Below, piece after piece: positions 1-5,198 of a DNA stretch of 5,198 nucleotides (within the stretch, counting starts at the first letter, position 1; every line of letters starts with the position of its first letter). A program made the position numbers and the translations under genes. The notes below the pieces were generated by a model. The model searched no databases. It saw only the letters and a list, made by a program, of their open reading frames with translations, and was not told the origin of the DNA. This DNA comes from Porticoccaceae bacterium (lineage in GTDB: Bacteria; Pseudomonadota; Gammaproteobacteria; Pseudomonadales; Porticoccaceae), in NCBI GenBank assembly GCA_003448675.1, contig DLXZ01000113.1, forward strand, positions 299 through 5,496, read 5' to 3'.

Positions 1-498
1 GGTGGTATCACCGAGTCGGACGCTACGCTGGCTGCGGCGTCGAAAGCCGTGATCATCGGTTTCAACGTCCGTGCCGACGGGGCGGCGCGCACCGCGATCA
101 AGGAGGCCGGCGTCGACGTTCGCTACTACAGCATCATTTACAACCTGCTGGATGAAATTAAGCAGGCGCTGTCTGGCATGCTGGACCCGGAGATACGCGA
201 GGAAATAGTCGGCATTGCCGAGGTGCGCGATGTGTTCAAGTCGCCCAAGTTTGGCCAGATTGCCGGTTGCATGGTGATCGAAGGCACGGTTTATCGCAGC
301 AAACCCATACGTGTGTTGCGGGACAACGTGGTGATTTACGAGGGCGAACTGGAATCCCTGCGTCGCTTTAAGGATGACGTCAACGAGGTACGTAGTGGTA
401 CCGAATGTGGTATTGGCGTTAAGGATTACAATGACGTCAAAGCCGGAGATCAGATAGAGGTTTACGACATCAAGCACGTCGCTCGGGAGCTTGAGTAA
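1..498 (+). CDS. infB: Translation initiation factor IF-2, C-terminal part (5' end outside window)
   Basis: The frame is open from base 1 and ends in TAA at 496-498, giving the last 165 residues of a protein that is about 900 residues long in this group. IF-2 is a cytoplasmic GTPase that brings fMet-tRNA to the 30S subunit and promotes 50S joining. The G domain lies upstream of the window. What is visible is the end of domain C1 ([21 protein letters not shown]), the connecting helical segment ([13 protein letters not shown]), and domain C2, which binds the fMet-tRNA acceptor end. C2 carries the highly conserved stretches [35 protein letters not shown] and ECGIGV (Cys at local residue 136). 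It is first in the local gene chain, and rbfA starts 6 nt after its stop, so the two are surely co-transcribed. The identification is near certain from family knowledge; only the missing start limits the entry. Confidence 0.98.
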   Translation, partial: GGITESDATLAAASKAVIIGFNVRADGAARTAIKEAGVDVRYYSIIYNLLDEIKQALSGMLDPEIREEIVGIAEVRDVFKSPKFGQIAGCMVIEGTVYRSKPIRVLRDNVVIYEGELESLRRFKDDVNEVRSGTECGIGVKDYNDVKAGDQIEVYDIKHVARELE

Positions 499-504
499 AG
501 CCCC

Positions 505-894
505 GTGCCCAGAGAGTTTACGCGTCGGGATCGGGTCGCTGACGCCATACAACGAGAGCTGGCGGAAATTATTCGCCGCGAGCTTCGCGATCCCCGTTTG
601 AATATGACCAATGTCACAGGCGTTGATGTCAGTCGCGATCTCGCCATCGCCAAGGTCTATGTCAACTTCATTGAAGCCCTGGATGAGAAAGAGCAGTCGA
701 CGCGTGTCCAAGTGCTCTCCAGGGCGGCGGGCTTTCTGCGCAGCCAATTGACCAGCCGAATGCGCCTGCGGGCGACACCAAAACTGAGTTTTTTTTATGA
801 CGCCACCGGTGACCGGGGGCGCCATCTATCGGCCTTGATTGACTACGCCGTTGCGAAGGACAAACGTCAGGCCGATAGCGAGGAGGAAGAGTAA
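505..894 (+). CDS. rbfA: 30S ribosome-binding factor A
   Basis: This encodes 129 residues (E. coli RbfA is 133). RbfA is a small cytoplasmic assembly factor that binds the immature 30S subunit near the 5' end of 16S rRNA, aids late maturation and is linked to cold adaptation. The type-II KH-like fold signature is visible: N-terminal helix (RDRVADAIQRELAEIIRRE), DPRL at 29-32, VSRDLAIAKVYV at 42-53, the kinked AxG motif typical of RbfA (A74-A75-G76) in place of GxxG, and the conserved RLRATPKLSFFYD at 87-99. The tail ends in four Glu residues. The start is GTG at 505, because the next residues (PREFTRRDRV) align with the known RbfA N-terminus. No strong Shine-Dalgarno precedes it (only a GAG at 493-495), so translation probably depends on coupling to infB, whose stop is 6 nt upstream. 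The 8-T run at 789-796 leaves the frame intact. Confidence 0.97.
   Translation: MPREFTRRDRVADAIQRELAEIIRRELRDPRLNMTNVTGVDVSRDLAIAKVYVNFIEALDEKEQSTRVQVLSRAAGFLRSQLTSRMRLRATPKLSFFYDATGDRGRHLSALIDYAVAKDKRQADSEEEE
881..886 (+). promoter_or_regulatory. Strong Shine-Dalgarno for truB, embedded in the rbfA 3' end
   Basis: AGGAGG lies 9 nt before the TTG at 896 and decides the truB start. It sits within codons 126-128 of rbfA (GAGGAGGAAGAG encodes the Glu-rich tail), so the same bases serve as coding sequence and ribosome binding site. Confidence 0.85.
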
Positions 895-895
895 A

Positions 896-1837
896 TTGGC
901 AAAACGCCGGCAAAAAGGCCGCCCCGTCGACGGCATACTGGTGCTCGACAAACCCGCGGGTATGACCTCCAACGAGGCCCTGCAACAGGTCAAATACCTG
1001 TTTTACGCGGCCAAGGCAGGTCATACAGGCAGTCTCGACCCTCTGGCGACCGGGGTGTTGCCGGTCTGTCTGGGCGAGGCCACCAAGTTCACCCAGTTTT
1101 TGCTGGAGGCGGACAAGGTTTATCAAAGTACGTTTAGCTTTGGCCTGTCTACCGAGACCGGTGACTCCGATGGTGAAACTGTCGCCCGCCAGGATGCCAG
1201 TGGACTAACGCGGGAGGCGCTGGCAGTGGCCATGGAGCCGTTTCGGGGTGAGATCGAACAGGTACCGTCAATGTATTCGGCTCTTAAACACAAGGGCCAG
1301 CCTTTGTACAAGCTCGCGCGTCAGGGCATAGAAGTGGAACGGGAAGCCCGTAAGGCACATATTTATCGTTTTGATCTGCTTGATTTTCGCCCGGGCGAAA
1401 TGGCCGAGGCCGAGGTGGAAATTCATTGCAGCAAGGGCACCTATATTCGCACCCTCGCCGAAGACCTGGGTAAAGCCCTGGGCGTCGGTGCCCATGTTTC
1501 CAGCCTGCGGCGAACGGCTGCCGGTCCTTTTACGCTGGATGACGCAGTGACGCTGCCCCAGCTTGAAGCGCTGCGCGAGGGCAAACGGGGGGAGGATCTT
1601 GATTTTCTCCTGCAACCCCTGGATTCGGCGGTAGGTGACTGTCAGGCGGTGGAGTTGCCGGAGAATATCGCCTGGTATTTTCGGCGAGGACAGCCGGTGA
1701 CTGCGCCCTCGGTCTACCGAAGCGCCGAAGAAGGCGATATAGTGCGAATCTTTTGTGACGATGGTGGTTTTCTGGGCGTCGGCGAAGTATTGGATGACGG
1801 GCGGGTAACCCCCCGTCGTTTGGTGGCGGGGCGTTAG
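896..1837 (+). CDS. truB: tRNA pseudouridine(55) synthase TruB
   Basis: This encodes 313 residues (E. coli TruB is 314). TruB isomerises uridine 55 in the T-loop of almost all elongator tRNAs to pseudouridine and also acts as a tRNA folding chaperone. The catalytic motif GHTGSLDPLATG spans residues 42-53 with the nucleophile Asp48. Tyr76 (DKVYQ) and the KGTYIRTLAEDLG motif with Tyr183 and Arg185 complete the active site, matching E. coli Asp48, Tyr76, Tyr179 and Arg181. The RNA-binding region includes VPSMYSALKHKGQPLYKLAR (123-142). Residues from about 250 form the small PUA-like C-terminal domain. TTG at 896 is chosen because a perfect AGGAGG lies 9 nt upstream, it gives family-typical length, and Asp48 then falls at the same number as in E. 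coli. The frame also opens at a TTG at 839, but that would overlap rbfA by 56 nt without support. It lies 1 nt after rbfA, so coupling is likely. Confidence 0.97.
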   Translation: MAKRRQKGRPVDGILVLDKPAGMTSNEALQQVKYLFYAAKAGHTGSLDPLATGVLPVCLGEATKFTQFLLEADKVYQSTFSFGLSTETGDSDGETVARQDASGLTREALAVAMEPFRGEIEQVPSMYSALKHKGQPLYKLARQGIEVEREARKAHIYRFDLLDFRPGEMAEAEVEIHCSKGTYIRTLAEDLGKALGVGAHVSSLRRTAAGPFTLDDAVTLPQLEALREGKRGEDLDFLLQPLDSAVGDCQAVELPENIAWYFRRGQPVTAPSVYRSAEEGDIVRIFCDDGGFLGVGEVLDDGRVTPRRLVAGR

Positions 1838-1848
1838 TTCCCGCTTTT
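1826..1848 (+). terminator. Weak intrinsic terminator or attenuator at the truB stop
   Basis: GCGGG (1826-1830) pairs with CCCGC (1840-1844), with a G-U wobble inside it (1831/1839) and a 7-nt loop that contains the truB TAG stop. Four T follow directly (1845-1848). The stem is short and the T run is brief, so partial termination with read-through into rpsO is more likely than a full stop. This is inferred from structure only. Confidence 0.4.
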
Positions 1849-1856
1849 AAGTGTGG

Positions 1857-1884
1857 TTGGCGACTGGCGCAAACAGTTTTTAAC
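1857..1884 (+). promoter_or_regulatory. Candidate sigma-70 promoter for rpsO-pnp
   Basis: TTGGCG (1857-1862, 4 of 6 matches to TTGACA) is separated by 16 bp from TTTAAC (1879-1884, 4 of 6 matches to TATAAT). Initiation would fall near 1890, leaving a leader of about 70 nt that contains the complete pseudoknot candidate. An rpsO promoter just after truB is known in E. coli, which makes the location sensible, but neither box is strong. Confidence 0.3.
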
Positions 1885-1897
1885 GCATCGCTAATCG

Positions 1898-1956
1898 TAA
1901 TTGGGACGTCTGTAAATATGCATGGACGAGCCCGAATTAATTGGCATATTGGAGAG
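1898..1956 (+). promoter_or_regulatory. rpsO leader: H-type pseudoknot candidate, probable S15 autoregulatory site
   Basis: Stem 1 pairs GTCTGT (1908-1913) with ATGGAC (1922-1927), six pairs including tandem G-U wobbles. The loop segment AATATGC (1915-1921) is perfectly complementary to GCATATT (1944-1950), forming a 7-bp stem 2. That leaves one A (1914) to cross stem 2 and 16 nt (1928-1943) to cross stem 1, which is workable H-type geometry. The Shine-Dalgarno GGAGAG (1951-1956) begins at the very next base. In E. coli, S15 represses its own translation by stabilising a pseudoknot at the rpsO start, so the position and layout fit that role. A competing long hairpin is also possible: TAATT+GGG (1898-1905) with CCC+AATTA (1931-1939), bulging G1934, below stem 1. 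Regulation by S15 is inferred. Confidence 0.62.
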
Positions 1957-1961
1957 TAAAA

Positions 1962-2231
1962 ATGGCACTGAGTGCGGAAGAAAAAGCAGCAATTGTTAAA
2001 GATAATGCCCGAGCCGAGGGCGACACCGGTTCACCTGAAGTACAGGTAGCCCTGTTAACGGCAAACATTAACAAGCTGCAGGAGCATTTCGCGGCATACA
2101 AGAAAGATCATCACAGCCGCCGCGGTTTGATCCGCATGGTCAATCAGCGCAGAAAGCTGCTCGACTATCTGAAAAGCAAGGATGTGGAGCGTTACCGGCA
2201 ACTGATTAGCAAGCTGGGTCTGCGTCGATAA
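1962..2231 (+). CDS. rpsO: 30S ribosomal protein S15
   Basis: This encodes 89 residues, the same length as E. coli S15. S15 is a primary binding protein that docks on the three-way junction of helices 20-22 in the 16S central domain and starts assembly of the platform; it also forms an intersubunit bridge. The four-helix protein is recognisable from [16 protein letters not shown] (21-36), [25 protein letters not shown] (47-71) and the C-terminal ISKLGLRR. His42, Asp49 and Ser52, the residues linked to rRNA recognition, are present; residue 46 is Tyr where E. coli has His. ATG at 1962 is preferred because GGAGAG lies 5 nt upstream and the next residues (ALSAEEK) align with the family start. 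An in-frame TTG at 1941 lies inside the leader structure and is not used. The codons are less GC-rich at third positions early in the gene than in truB. Confidence 0.98.
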   Translation: MALSAEEKAAIVKDNARAEGDTGSPEVQVALLTANINKLQEHFAAYKKDHHSRRGLIRMVNQRRKLLDYLKSKDVERYRQLISKLGLRR

Positions 2232-2242
2232 TAAATACCCTG

Positions 2243-2268
2243 CAATGACTCCTATAAGGGAGTCATTG
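2243..2268 (+). terminator. Intercistronic hairpin between rpsO and pnp, without a U tract
   Basis: CAATGACTCC (2243-2252) pairs perfectly with GGAGTCATTG (2259-2268). A further T-G wobble (2253/2258) leaves an ATAA loop. The bases after it (TCGTAAATAGA) are not a T run, so efficient intrinsic termination is not expected. A protective or processing structure at the rpsO 3' end, or a leaky attenuator, is more likely. In E. coli this interval holds a terminator and RNase III-cleaved leader hairpins used in PNPase autoregulation; whether this shorter stem is cut cannot be told from sequence. Confidence 0.5.
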
Positions 2269-2280
2269 TCGTAAATAGAC

Positions 2281-2286
2281 AGGTGA
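2281..2286 (+). promoter_or_regulatory. Shine-Dalgarno that sets the pnp start at GTG 2292
   Basis: AGGTGA is fully complementary to the 16S anti-Shine-Dalgarno tail and sits 5 nt before GTG 2292. The alternative GTG at 2283 lies within this motif, so it cannot be served by it. Confidence 0.75.
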
Positions 2287-2291
2287 AAATA

Positions 2292-4448
2292 GTGAATGTT
2301 GTAAGTAAATCATTTCAGTATGGCAAGCATACTGTGACCCTTGAGACGGGTCGCATAGCGCGCCAGGCCTCCGGCGCCGTGCTTTGCAGCATGGATGACA
2401 CGGTGGTTTTGTGTACCGTTGTCGGTGCGAAAAATGCACGGGAAGGGCAGGACTTTTTCCCCCTGACGGTCAACTATCAGGAAAAAACCTATGCGGCGGG
2501 TAGAATCCCCGGTGGTTTTTTTAAACGCGAGGGGCGTCCCACAGAGAAGGAAACCCTCACCAGCCGCTTGATCGACCGACCGATTCGGCCCCTGTTTCCC
2601 GATGGTTTTAAAAACGAGGTCCAGGTGGTGTTGACCGTGATGTCCGCTAACAAGGATATCGACCCGGATATTCCCGCCCTGATCGGTGCATCGGCGGCAC
2701 TGGCCATTTCCGGCCTGCCCTTTAACGGGCCGGTGGGTGCGGCCCGGGTGGGCTTTAACGAAGCCGAGGGTTATCTGCTTAACCCTACCTTTTCGGCCCT
2801 CAAGGATTCAAAACTGGACATGGTCGTCGCCGGCACCAAAGATGCCGTGTTGATGGTTGAGTCCGAGGCTCAGGAGCTGTCTGAAGACCTGATGCTGGGT
2901 GCGGTACTCTACGCCCACCAGGAAATGCAGGCGGTTATCCAGGTCATCGACGAGCTGACCCGTGAAGCCGGCAAGCCCCGTTGGGACTGGCAGGCGGAGC
3001 CGGAAAACACAGCGCTTGCCGAACGTCTGAAAGCGGACTTTGGCGCCGGTGTTGAAGAAGCCTATCTGATTACCGATAAACAACAACGCACCGGACGTCT
3101 GGACGAACTGCGCGCCAGCGCCAGCGAAGCCCTGGTGGTTGAGGGTGGTGACATCAGCGATGAAGATGTCCGCGAAGCCTTTAAAAAGCTGGAAAAGAAA
3201 GTGGTTCGCGGTCGTATCATCCGTGGTGAACCCCGTATCGATGGCCGTGACGGAAAAACTGTTCGGCCTATCGCCGTCGAAGTCGGCGTGCTGCCCAAGG
3301 CCCATGGCTCTGCCCTGTTTACCCGGGGTGAAACCCAGGCCATCGTCGCCAGCACGCTTGGCTCCTTGCGCGATGCCCAGCGCCTGGAAACCCTCCAGGG
3401 CAGCGTTGAAGATACGTTTATGCTGCACTATAACTTCCCGCCTTATTCTGTGGGTGAAGCAGGCCGTATGGGCGGCACCAGCCGTCGGGAAACCGGCCAT
3501 GGTCGCCTCGCCCGCCGTGGTATCGCAGCGGTACTGCCCGATTCCGATGCCTTCCCTTATACCGTGCGGGTGGTTTCCGAGATTACCGAATCCAACGGTT
3601 CCAGCTCCATGGCTTCTGTCTGTGGTTCCAGTCTGGCGCTGATGGATGCCGGTGTACCGATCAAGGCGCCGGTGGCTGGCATCGCCATGGGTCTGGTGAA
3701 AGAGGAAGACGGTTTTGCGGTGCTTACCGATATTCTCGGCGACGAGGACCATCTGGGCGATATGGACTTTAAAGTGGCGGGTACCGCCGCCGGTGTCACC
3801 GCCCTGCAAATGGATATCAAAATCGAAGGCATTACCGAGGAAATCATGGAAACCGCGTTGGAGCAGGCACTGGCCGCGCGTTTGCACATTCTTGGTGAGA
3901 TGAACAAAGTCATCGAAAACAGCCGAACCGAAGTGGCCGACACCGCGCCACGCTATGTCACCCTGAAGATTGACCCGGACAAAATCCGTGACGTCATCGG
4001 TAAGGGCGGGGCCACCATTCGTTCGCTGACCGAGGAAACCGGCGCTACCATCGACATTGAAGATGACGGCAGCATCCGCATCTACAGTGACGACCGTGAA
4101 GGCCTGGACCAGGCAGTGTTCCGCATTGAAGAATTGACCGCCGAAGCTGAAATAGGGCGCATCTACGATGGTTCGGTTGCCCGCATCGTCGACTTCGGTG
4201 CTTTCGTCACCATCATGCCGGGCACTGACGGTTTGGTGCATATTTCCCAGATCGCCGAAGAGCGGGTGGAGAAAGTTACCGACTACCTGTCCGAAGGTCA
4301 GTCCATCAAGGTAAAAGTGCTGGATGTGGATGCCCGCGGTCGTATCAAGCTGTCCATGAAGGAAGTCTCGGAAGCGGAGGGCGGCCTGCCTCGTCGCGAT
4401 CGAGGCGTGGCGGCTGAAGAAGTGCCGGTGGCTGACGCCCCCCAGTAA
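2292..4448 (+). CDS. pnp: Polyribonucleotide nucleotidyltransferase (PNPase)
   Basis: This encodes 718 residues (E. coli 711). PNPase is a trimeric cytoplasmic 3'-5' phosphorolytic exoribonuclease that releases nucleoside diphosphates, can add 3' tails, and usually works with RNase E and an RNA helicase. Domains in order: RNase PH 1 with the RNA-gripping loop FFKR at 76-79; an alpha-helical linker; RNase PH 2 from about 310 with the phosphate-binding Ser437-439 (NGSSSMAS) and catalytic Asp486 and Asp492 in [12 protein letters not shown]; a KH domain with GKGG at 570-573; an S1 domain at about 622-692 ([26 protein letters not shown]); and a 26-residue charged tail. GTG 2292 is chosen over GTG 2283 because AGGTGA lies 5 nt upstream and [11 protein letters not shown] aligns with relatives. 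It lies 60 nt after rpsO and ends the operon. No active-site residue is missing. Confidence 0.98.
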   Translation: MNVVSKSFQYGKHTVTLETGRIARQASGAVLCSMDDTVVLCTVVGAKNAREGQDFFPLTVNYQEKTYAAGRIPGGFFKREGRPTEKETLTSRLIDRPIRPLFPDGFKNEVQVVLTVMSANKDIDPDIPALIGASAALAISGLPFNGPVGAARVGFNEAEGYLLNPTFSALKDSKLDMVVAGTKDAVLMVESEAQELSEDLMLGAVLYAHQEMQAVIQVIDELTREAGKPRWDWQAEPENTALAERLKADFGAGVEEAYLITDKQQRTGRLDELRASASEALVVEGGDISDEDVREAFKKLEKKVVRGRIIRGEPRIDGRDGKTVRPIAVEVGVLPKAHGSALFTRGETQAIVASTLGSLRDAQRLETLQGSVEDTFMLHYNFPPYSVGEAGRMGGTSRRETGHGRLARRGIAAVLPDSDAFPYTVRVVSEITESNGSSSMASVCGSSLALMDAGVPIKAPVAGIAMGLVKEEDGFAVLTDILGDEDHLGDMDFKVAGTAAGVTALQMDIKIEGITEEIMETALEQALAARLHILGEMNKVIENSRTEVADTAPRYVTLKIDPDKIRDVIGKGGATIRSLTEETGATIDIEDDGSIRIYSDDREGLDQAVFRIEELTAEAEIGRIYDGSVARIVDFGAFVTIMPGTDGLVHISQIAEERVEKVTDYLSEGQSIKVKVLDVDARGRIKLSMKEVSEAEGGLPRRDRGVAAEEVPVADAPQ

Positions 4449-4459
4449 AACGGGCGTCA
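4433..4459 (+). repeat. Inverted repeat spanning the pnp stop codon
   Basis: TGACGCCC (4433-4440) is perfectly complementary to GGGCGTCA (4452-4459), with an 11-nt loop that contains the TAA stop (4446-4448). It lies just before the main terminator and has no T run of its own. It may help protect the mRNA 3' end or may be incidental. Confidence 0.4.
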
Positions 4460-4465
4460 CCAAAT

Positions 4466-4498
4466 AAAAAAACGGGGCATTTAATGCCCCGTTTTTTT
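4466..4498 (+). terminator. Strong, symmetric (bidirectional) intrinsic terminator after pnp
   Basis: CGGGGCAT (4473-4480) pairs with ATGCCCCG (4484-4491) around a TTA loop. The flanking seven A (4466-4472) can pair with seven T (4492-4498), giving up to 15 uninterrupted pairs. The 3' T run terminates + strand transcripts from pnp, and the A run reads as a T tract for any transcript entering on the - strand. It marks the operon end and separates it from the gene that starts at about 4636. Confidence 0.93.
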
Positions 4499-4550
4499 AT
4501 TGGCGCACCCATGGTTTGGCGTCGGTTGGATACGTTCCGAGAACAAACAA

Positions 4551-4582
4551 TACCATCTGGTAAAAAACACTACCTGCAGGTA
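4551..4582. promoter_or_regulatory. Tandem palindromes TACC-N4-GGTA, candidate operator
   Basis: TACCATCTGGTA (4551-4562) and TACCTGCAGGTA (4571-4582) are both built as TACC-N4-GGTA. The second is a perfect 12-bp palindrome; the first is palindromic except for its two central bases. Their centres are exactly 20 bp apart, about two helical turns, so dimers would bind the same DNA face. They lie 54-85 bp upstream of the ATG of the next gene, where a promoter is expected; a TAAAGT (4581-4586, 4 of 6 matches to a -10 box) overlaps the second site, though no good -35 pairs with it. I do not recognise the regulator. Confidence 0.4.
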
Positions 4583-4635
4583 AAGTTTGCGCTTTGATTT
4601 TTCCCCTCGGGATTACTGAAGTAAGCAGCAAAGCC

Positions 4636-5198
4636 ATGACAGCGCAGACAGCCCAACAGCCTATTAGTGAATTTCTCCAGCCCGGTATTTATGTCGATTC
4701 CGACAGTCAGGCGGTAAAGGCCTTTGCCACGCAGGCACTGCAGGGCGTCGGCGGCGGTGATGTGGATCGGGGGGTGGCGCTTTATTACGCCGTGCGCGAT
4801 GGCCTGCGCTATGACCCCTACGACATGATGATGACCCCGGAAAACTTTACCGCCAGTCATATCAGTCAGCGCCAGGCCGCTTTTTGTATTCCCAAGGCCA
4901 TTTTACTGACCGCCGCTGCCCGCGCCGCGAATATTCCCGCGCGCCTGGGTTATGCCGACGTTCGCAATCATCTGTGTTCGCCTAAACTCAAAGCAGCCAT
5001 GCAGGGGCGGGATCTGTTTATTTATCACGGCTATGTGGAAATGTACCTGGAAGGTCGATGGGTGAAATCCACGCCGGCCTTCAATAAACAACTGTGCGAC
5101 AAGGTGGGTATTAAAACCCTGGATTTTAATGGCCGGGATGACGCCATGATGCATCCCTATGACCGCGAGGGTCGCCAACACATGGAGTACGTCCGTGA
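4636..5198 (+). CDS. Transglutaminase-like domain protein (3' end outside window)
   Basis: From ATG 4636 the frame stays open to the window end, giving 187 complete codons of a truncated gene. No signal peptide or membrane segment is seen, so a cytoplasmic protein is likely. The transglutaminase/papain-like core is visible: the nucleophile Cys84 in AFCIPKAILLTAAARAANIPARLGYADV (helix then strand; 82-109), and His131 in YHGYVEMYLEGRW (130-142), 47 residues on. The canonical core has Asp about 15 residues after the His (W..xDPT); here the segment reads WVKSTPAFN, placing Thr146 there. The N-terminal part (FLQPGIYVDSDSQAVKAFA, YYAVRDGLRYDPY) also fits bacterial stand-alone members. The reaction and substrate are unknown; family members include proteases, hydrolases and cross-linking enzymes. 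No good Shine-Dalgarno precedes ATG 4636. An in-frame TTG at 4594 with AGGTAAA upstream is a weaker alternative. The gene lies after the operon terminator and is probably transcribed separately. Confidence 0.85.
   Translation, partial: MTAQTAQQPISEFLQPGIYVDSDSQAVKAFATQALQGVGGGDVDRGVALYYAVRDGLRYDPYDMMMTPENFTASHISQRQAAFCIPKAILLTAAARAANIPARLGYADVRNHLCSPKLKAAMQGRDLFIYHGYVEMYLEGRWVKSTPAFNKQLCDKVGIKTLDFNGRDDAMMHPYDREGRQHMEYVR

Noticed and set aside
789..796. Run of eight T in rbfA (and seven T at 2516-2522 in pnp) as a frameshift or slippage site
   Set aside because: Both runs encode conserved Phe residues (SFFYD and GGFFKR), both frames continue normally, and no stimulatory structure or alternative product is evident.
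668..1126. 152-codon open frame on the - strand across rbfA and truB
   Set aside because: It is antisense to two confirmed genes, with no recognisable domain and no fitting start signal.
1941..1961. In-frame TTG at 1941 as an earlier rpsO start
   Set aside because: It would add seven residues not found in S15, lies in the leader structure, and the well-placed GGAGAG serves ATG 1962.
2253..2258. TATAAG as a -10 box for a pnp promoter
   Set aside because: It is the loop and closing pair of the intercistronic hairpin and has no acceptable -35 sequence 16-18 bp upstream.
3139..3642. 167-codon + strand frame inside pnp
   Set aside because: It is an out-of-frame overlap of the RNase PH 2 region; the product is rich in Pro, Ser and Ala with no motif, and the real pnp frame is intact throughout.
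4388..4406. GCCTCG/CGAGGC inverted repeat near the pnp 3' end
   Set aside because: Six pairs in GC-rich coding sequence of the variable C-terminal tail, with no context to suggest function.
2808..4463. Long open frame of 551 codons on the - strand, antisense to pnp
   Set aside because: It lies almost wholly opposite the highly conserved pnp gene, its product (rich in His, Gly, Phe, Gln) matches no family I know, and it would begin inside the pnp stop hairpin without a ribosome binding site. It is a by-product of pnp codon use.
4570..5181. Two open frames on the - strand (4570-4860 and 4903-5181)
   Set aside because: Both are antisense to the transglutaminase-like frame, which shows clear family motifs; neither shows a domain of its own.

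Overview
The window carries the tail of a conserved bacterial translation and RNA-metabolism operon, all on the + strand, followed by the start of an unrelated gene. The order infB(partial)-rbfA-truB-rpsO-pnp is the classic nusA/infB operon arrangement of Gammaproteobacteria. The proteins match that group closely: TruB Asp48 and Tyr76 and PNPase Asp486, Asp492 and Ser437-439 fall at the same residue numbers as in E. coli. The PNPase N-terminus ([11 protein letters not shown]) and IF-2 tail look more like the Pseudomonas/Cellvibrio side of the group than the enterics. The genus cannot be fixed from the sequence alone.

Layout: 1-498 is the 3' end of infB (initiation factor IF-2, fMet-tRNA binding domain). 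rbfA (505-894, GTG start) follows after 6 nt and truB (896-1837, TTG start) after 1 nt; the truB Shine-Dalgarno lies inside the poly-Glu tail of rbfA. A 124-nt gap (1838-1961) holds a weak terminator-like hairpin overlapping the truB stop, a weak promoter candidate, and a leader that can fold as an H-type pseudoknot ending exactly at the rpsO Shine-Dalgarno. This is most simply read as the S15 autoregulatory site. rpsO (1962-2231) is followed by a U-tract-less hairpin (2243-2268) and pnp (2292-4448, GTG start). The operon ends at a strong, symmetric intrinsic terminator (4466-4498).

Beyond the terminator, an independent gene begins at about 4636 and runs off the window. It encodes a transglutaminase-like protein with a Cys84/His131 pair but Thr at the usual Asp position. 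Upstream of it lie two 12-bp palindromes of the form TACC-N4-GGTA, spaced exactly 20 bp centre to centre, which look like an operator.

The operon genes share one theme. IF-2 starts translation, RbfA matures the 30S subunit, TruB makes pseudouridine 55 in tRNA, S15 nucleates assembly of the 16S central domain, and PNPase degrades and processes RNA. The protein-coding content is ordinary. The points worth a second look are regulatory: the rpsO pseudoknot and the tandem palindromes. I see no mobile element, CRISPR array, tRNA or rRNA, and no evidence for a novel multi-gene system here.
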